Source of the DNA: Bacteroidales bacterium
GTDB lineage: Bacteria > Bacteroidota > Bacteroidia > Bacteroidales > UBA7960
Length of the DNA: 11,395 nucleotides
NCBI GenBank assembly: GCA_007132395.1
Contig: SLOR01000234.1
Coordinates: forward strand, 1-11,395
Reading direction: 5' to 3'
This document shows, piece by piece, positions 8,721 through 11,395 of the stretch; position 1 is the stretch's first letter, and each line of letters opens with the position of its first letter. The position numbers and the translations under genes are program-made. Under the pieces are notes generated by a model. The model searched no databases. It was not told where the DNA came from and was given only the letters and a program-made list of their open reading frames with translations.

Positions 8721-8771
8721 CAGGTTTTTGTGCTCCTCCTCTAAGGTGATTAACCTGAAAACAGGGTTTTG
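8721..8771 (+). repeat. Repeated and inverted elements able to form two alternative hairpins
   Basis: CAGGTTTTTG (8721-8730) recurs as CAGGGTTTTG (8762-8771), nine of ten bases. Between them AACCTG (8752-8757) can pair with CAGGTT (8721-8726) over a 25-base loop, or CCTG (8754-8757) can pair with CAGG (8762-8765) across an AAAA loop followed by GTTTTG. The two pairings exclude each other, which is the geometry of an attenuator, but the stems are short and the effect is unproven. Confidence 0.3.
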
Positions 8772-8784
8772 TAATTTATAAATG

Positions 8785-8790
8785 AAGGAA
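8785..8790 (+). promoter_or_regulatory. Ribosome binding site of the kinase/phospho-lyase gene
   Basis: AAGGAA lies 12 bases before the ATG at 8803 and is the only Shine-Dalgarno-like sequence seen ahead of a gene here. The upstream ATG at 8782 is in frame but meets a TAG after three codons, which supports 8803 as the start. Confidence 0.45.
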
Positions 8791-8802
8791 TAGCCAATCA
8801 CA

Positions 8803-11121
8803 ATGGAAAAAATAAATCCTTTTGCCCTTGCCGATATTGAGTTGCTGGTAAAGGAGAAATATCAAATCTTTGCCAGAGCAGAAGCACTAAATGGATATGA
8901 TGAGTGGAACTACAAACTCACCGACCCTGAAGGGAAAAAGTATATTCTGAAGGTATCAGCCGATGCATCGGCACGGGAGTTTATTAAAGCGCAAACAGAG
9001 GTGCTGGAAAAATTGCAGCATAGCAGTCTGGCAGAAAAATTTCCTAAATGTATTACAGCGGCGGATGGGAATCTAATGGTGGAAGAATGGAGGCACGAGG
9101 AAGGATACTGTTTCAGGCTGCTTTCCTTCCTGGAAGGCTCTTTTTGGGTCGATATGAATGCTCACTCCCTGGCCTTGTATGAAAGCCTTGGGGGGTTTCT
9201 GGGAAAGATGGATGCATTTTTGTCGGGCTATAAGAATAACGCTACCCGTCGCGATTTTGAATGGGATTTACAGAATACCTTGTGGGCATACGATAAATTA
9301 TCTTTTGTGAAAGAGGTGGACTTGCGAAGAGTTATCCATTATTTTTTGCAGCAGTATGAAACGCATGTGCTGCCCCGGGTTTCACAACTCCGGAAGTCTC
9401 TAATTCACAATGATGCCAACGACTATAACGTTCTGGTAGCAGATGATGAGGTAACCGGTTTAATTGACTTTGGTGATATGGTTTATTCTCATACTGTGAA
9501 TAACCTTGCCGTAGCATGCACCTATGCCATGCTCAATCAATCTGATGCTTTATCTTGCGCAGAAGCAGTTGTGCGGGCCTATCATAATGAAAACCCTTTA
9601 AAGGAAGCAGAGCTGGATATATTGTATTACTTAATAGCAGCAAGGTTATGTATTAGCCTTGTGCACGCTGCTGAAAAAAGGGCGACAGAAAGTAAAAATC
9701 AACACCATTACATCACCGAAAAACATGCACACCAGCTGATTTTGCATCTTATTACAGTTAACCCTTTATTAGCTCGAAGTCGGTTTTTGGAAGCTTGCGG
9801 ATACGAAGGCTTAATTCACGAAAGCAATTATGAAGGTCTGCTTGAGAAAAGACGAAAATATGTCGGCAAAAGTCTCAGCATCAGCTACAGAGAGCCTCTG
9901 AAAATTGACAGGGGCGCGTTGCAATATCTTTACGATGACAAAGGTCGCACCTACGTTGACTGTGTAAACAATGTGAGTCACCTGGGGCATTGCCACCCGC
10001 GCCTGGTGGCGGCCATGCAAAAGCAAATTGCTACCCTCAATACCAATACACGCTACCTGAATGATGCAATGGTAGAGTATTCTGAGGCTTTGCTGGCTAA
10101 ACTGCCGGATAATTTGCAGGTTTGTTTCTTTGTGAATTCAGGCAGCGAGGCTAACGATCTGGCCATTCGAATGAGCCGGATGTATACAGGGTTTAACGAC
10201 GTAATTGTACTTGACCATGCCTACCATGGTACCACTTCACTTGCCATTGAACTCAGCCCCTATAAATTTGACGGCCCTGGTGGGTTTGCGCAAAAGTCAT
10301 TTGTACATAAAGCAGAAAATCCTGATGTGTACCGCGGGAGGTATAAAGTTGCCGATAAAGATGCAGGTGTTAAATATGCTGCTGATGTGAAAAGAATTCT
10401 GACCCAAATCAGTAATAAGGGCGGAGGTGTGGCAGCTTTTATTTGCGAAACCCTGCTGGGGGTGGGCGGTCAAATACCCCTGCCTGAAGGGTACCTTCCC
10501 GAAGTGTATAAGTACGTAAAAGAAATGGGCGGTGTATGTATTGCCGATGAAGTACAGGTAGGTTTTGGACGGGTTGGTGAAAAATTCTGGGGCTTTGAGC
10601 TTCAGGGAGTGCTGCCAGATATTGTGGTGGCAGGTAAGCCCATTGGCAATGGACACCCTATGGCCGCAGTTATTACCACACCTGAAATCGCACAATCTTT
10701 CAATAATGGGATGGAATATTTTAATACCTATGGTGGAAACCCTGTTTCTATGGTTACGGGCCTGGAAGTGCTGCGAATCCTGGAAGAGGAAAAGCTCCAG
10801 GAGAATGCCAAAAGGGTAGGGGGGGTGTTGCTTGAGCACTTAGCTGATCTGAAAAAAAAGCATTGTCTGATTGGAGATGTTAGAGGTAAAGGTCTTTTTG
10901 TAGGGGTGGAGTTGGTAAAAGACCCTCAAACCCTTCAACCCGCCATGCCCCAAATTTTTGAAATTGTAGAAGCAATGAAGGAACGCGGGTTTTTGCTCAG
11001 TACCGACGGGCCACTAAACAATGTGCTTAAGATAAAACCTCCCATGGTTTTTTCGGAACAAAATGCCAAGGACCTTGCACGCAATCTGGATGAGGTGCTG
11101 ACAGAATTGAACAAAAAATAA
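8803..11121 (+). CDS. Bifunctional fusion: APH-fold small-molecule kinase + class-III PLP phospho-lyase (ethanolamine-phosphate / phosphohydroxylysine type)
   Basis: This 772-residue protein joins two enzymes. Residues about 1-335 are an aminoglycoside-phosphotransferase/choline-kinase fold: YILKVS supplies the ATP-binding Lys, H202-N-D204-x4-N209 is the catalytic Brenner motif, and D222 in IDFGDM binds magnesium, so the kinase looks intact. Residues about 345-772 are a fold-type I, class-III aminotransferase-like domain with NNVSHLGHCHP, NSGSEANDLA, DHAYHG, the PLP-ring Asp582 in IADEVQVGFGR and the PLP Lys612 in AGKPIGNGHP. The wording of this half closely follows vertebrate ETNPPL and PHYKPL, which eliminate ammonia and phosphate from phosphoethanolamine or 5-phosphohydroxylysine, rather than true transaminases. 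Kinase and lyase would be consecutive cytoplasmic steps: hydroxy-amine to phosphate ester, then to an aldehyde plus ammonia and phosphate. No signal peptide is present. The substrate (ethanolamine, hydroxylysine or another) cannot be fixed from sequence. Annotation pipelines may call it simply an aminotransferase. Confidence 0.92.
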   Translation: MEKINPFALADIELLVKEKYQIFARAEALNGYDEWNYKLTDPEGKKYILKVSADASAREFIKAQTEVLEKLQHSSLAEKFPKCITAADGNLMVEEWRHEEGYCFRLLSFLEGSFWVDMNAHSLALYESLGGFLGKMDAFLSGYKNNATRRDFEWDLQNTLWAYDKLSFVKEVDLRRVIHYFLQQYETHVLPRVSQLRKSLIHNDANDYNVLVADDEVTGLIDFGDMVYSHTVNNLAVACTYAMLNQSDALSCAEAVVRAYHNENPLKEAELDILYYLIAARLCISLVHAAEKRATESKNQHHYITEKHAHQLILHLITVNPLLARSRFLEACGYEGLIHESNYEGLLEKRRKYVGKSLSISYREPLKIDRGALQYLYDDKGRTYVDCVNNVSHLGHCHPRLVAAMQKQIATLNTNTRYLNDAMVEYSEALLAKLPDNLQVCFFVNSGSEANDLAIRMSRMYTGFNDVIVLDHAYHGTTSLAIELSPYKFDGPGGFAQKSFVHKAENPDVYRGRYKVADKDAGVKYAADVKRILTQISNKGGGVAAFICETLLGVGGQIPLPEGYLPEVYKYVKEMGGVCIADEVQVGFGRVGEKFWGFELQGVLPDIVVAGKPIGNGHPMAAVITTPEIAQSFNNGMEYFNTYGGNPVSMVTGLEVLRILEEEKLQENAKRVGGVLLEHLADLKKKHCLIGDVRGKGLFVGVELVKDPQTLQPAMPQIFEIVEAMKERGFLLSTDGPLNNVLKIKPPMVFSEQNAKDLARNLDEVLTELNKK

Positions 11122-11255
11122 GGAAACAGAAAAAGTGCTGGGCGCGTTGATTCGATCTTTACGAAATTCTAAAAGTCTTCAGCCTTCAGTCTAAATAACC
11201 TGAATAGTTACTCTCTTTTATAAGAACTGAATAATAGAAAAATTAACAATGTTGT

Positions 11256-11274
11256 CCGGTTAAAATATAACTGG
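11256..11274. promoter_or_regulatory. Palindromic motif downstream of the fusion gene, possible operator
   Basis: CCGGTTA (11256-11262) and TAACTGG (11268-11274) form an inverted repeat with one mismatch around AAATA. The left arm plus flank, CCGGTTAAAA, is identical to ten bases (4165-4174) at the end of the regulator's operator-like motif, and the right arm read on the other strand is ACCAGT, the other half-site of that motif. Spacing differs, so it may be an unrelated palindrome. It could control a gene outside the window. Confidence 0.3.
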
Positions 11275-11307
11275 TTACCTGAAAAGTGCGTTCTTTCTGA
11301 TTATATT

Positions 11308-11384
11308 AATATTATCGCCCCGCTGGGGCTTAGTTTGGTGGAATGCCATAAATTCTACAAATATTACCGCGGCTCTGCCGCTAT
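11308..11384. repeat. Two REP-like hairpin units with compensatory stem changes
   Basis: Unit one is AATATTAT-C followed by GCCCC-GCT-GGGGC (stem 11317-11321 with 11325-11329). Unit two is AATATTAC-C followed by GCGGC-TCT-GCCGC (stem 11369-11373 with 11377-11381). Both have a five-pair stem, a three-base loop with CT in the same place and the same AATATTA lead-in, and the two stem differences on the left are matched by two on the right. This looks like a dispersed intergenic palindromic repeat family, in gene-free DNA after the fusion gene. The rest of 11122-11395 shows no gene and no strong terminator; unit one could also serve as a terminator stem, but no T-run follows. Confidence 0.5.
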
Positions 11385-11395
11385 AGAAAAGCTGC

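Larger units (their letters stand above)
8530..8802 (+). promoter_or_regulatory. Intergenic region upstream of the kinase/phospho-lyase gene
   Basis: These 273 bases separate the beta-galactosidase stop from the fusion gene start and contain no convincing gene. The length suggests the fusion gene has its own promoter. The best -7 candidate I see is TTGATTTG near 8644-8651, seven of eight to TAnnTTTG without a -33 partner. The last 90 bases contain inverted and repeated elements that could form alternative hairpins (8721-8771) and a ribosome binding site (8785-8790). Confidence 0.4.

Noticed and set aside
10297..10839. 180-codon minus-strand open frame opposite the phospho-lyase domain
   Set aside because: It overlaps the PLP-binding region including Lys612, and its translation has no recognisable domain or start signal.
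8803..11121. Reading the fusion as two genes joined by a sequencing frameshift or missed stop
   Set aside because: The frame is continuous, with no internal stop and a natural linker near residues 335-345. Kinase plus phospho-lyase fusions are known in this family.
1..11395. CRISPR arrays, tRNA or rRNA genes, insertion sequences, phage genes
   Set aside because: No repeat-spacer periodicity, cloverleaf, conserved rRNA sequence or transposase/integrase motif was seen on either strand.

Overview
The window looks like a polysaccharide/glycoside utilisation locus from a member of the Bacteroidota. Three things point there: a SusC-type TonB-dependent transporter followed directly by a SusD-type lipoprotein, a Bacteroidota-type -7 element (TAnnTTTG) with almost no Shine-Dalgarno sequences, and a GntR-type regulator carrying a sugar-binding-protein-like sensor domain. 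A marine or anaerobic Marinilabiliales/Bacteroidales-like organism is my guess from style only. No 16S or other marker gene is present.

Layout. On the minus strand, a susC homologue (3767 to 555) is followed after 22 bases by a susD homologue (532 to the left edge, truncated by the window). Divergent from them on the plus strand are a GntR/LacI-hybrid regulator (4183-5187), a large exported GH2 beta-galactosidase (5341-8529), and a 772-residue fusion of an aminoglycoside-phosphotransferase-fold kinase with a class-III-aminotransferase-fold enzyme of the ethanolamine-phosphate / phosphohydroxylysine phospho-lyase type (8803-11121). The last 270 bases hold no gene but contain a palindrome and two REP-like hairpins whose stems differ by compensatory changes.

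How the parts may work together. The SusC/SusD pair would bind and import a glycoside across the outer membrane. The beta-galactosidase would remove beta-linked galactose, probably in the periplasm. The regulator would sense a product. A matching 20-base motif built of two half-sites ten bases apart (consensus TACCnGTA) lies upstream of susC on the minus strand and just upstream of the regulator's start codon on the plus strand, so the regulator probably controls both directions. The kinase-phospho-lyase fusion would phosphorylate a small hydroxylated amine and then eliminate phosphate and ammonia. Its closest recognisable relatives act on phosphoethanolamine or 5-phosphohydroxylysine. Next to a beta-galactosidase, this raises the hypothesis that the locus degrades galactosyl-hydroxylysine from collagen, or another galactosylated amino-alcohol.

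The boldest claims (operator identity, substrate of the locus, REP-like repeats) rest on motif reading by eye and are marked as inference.
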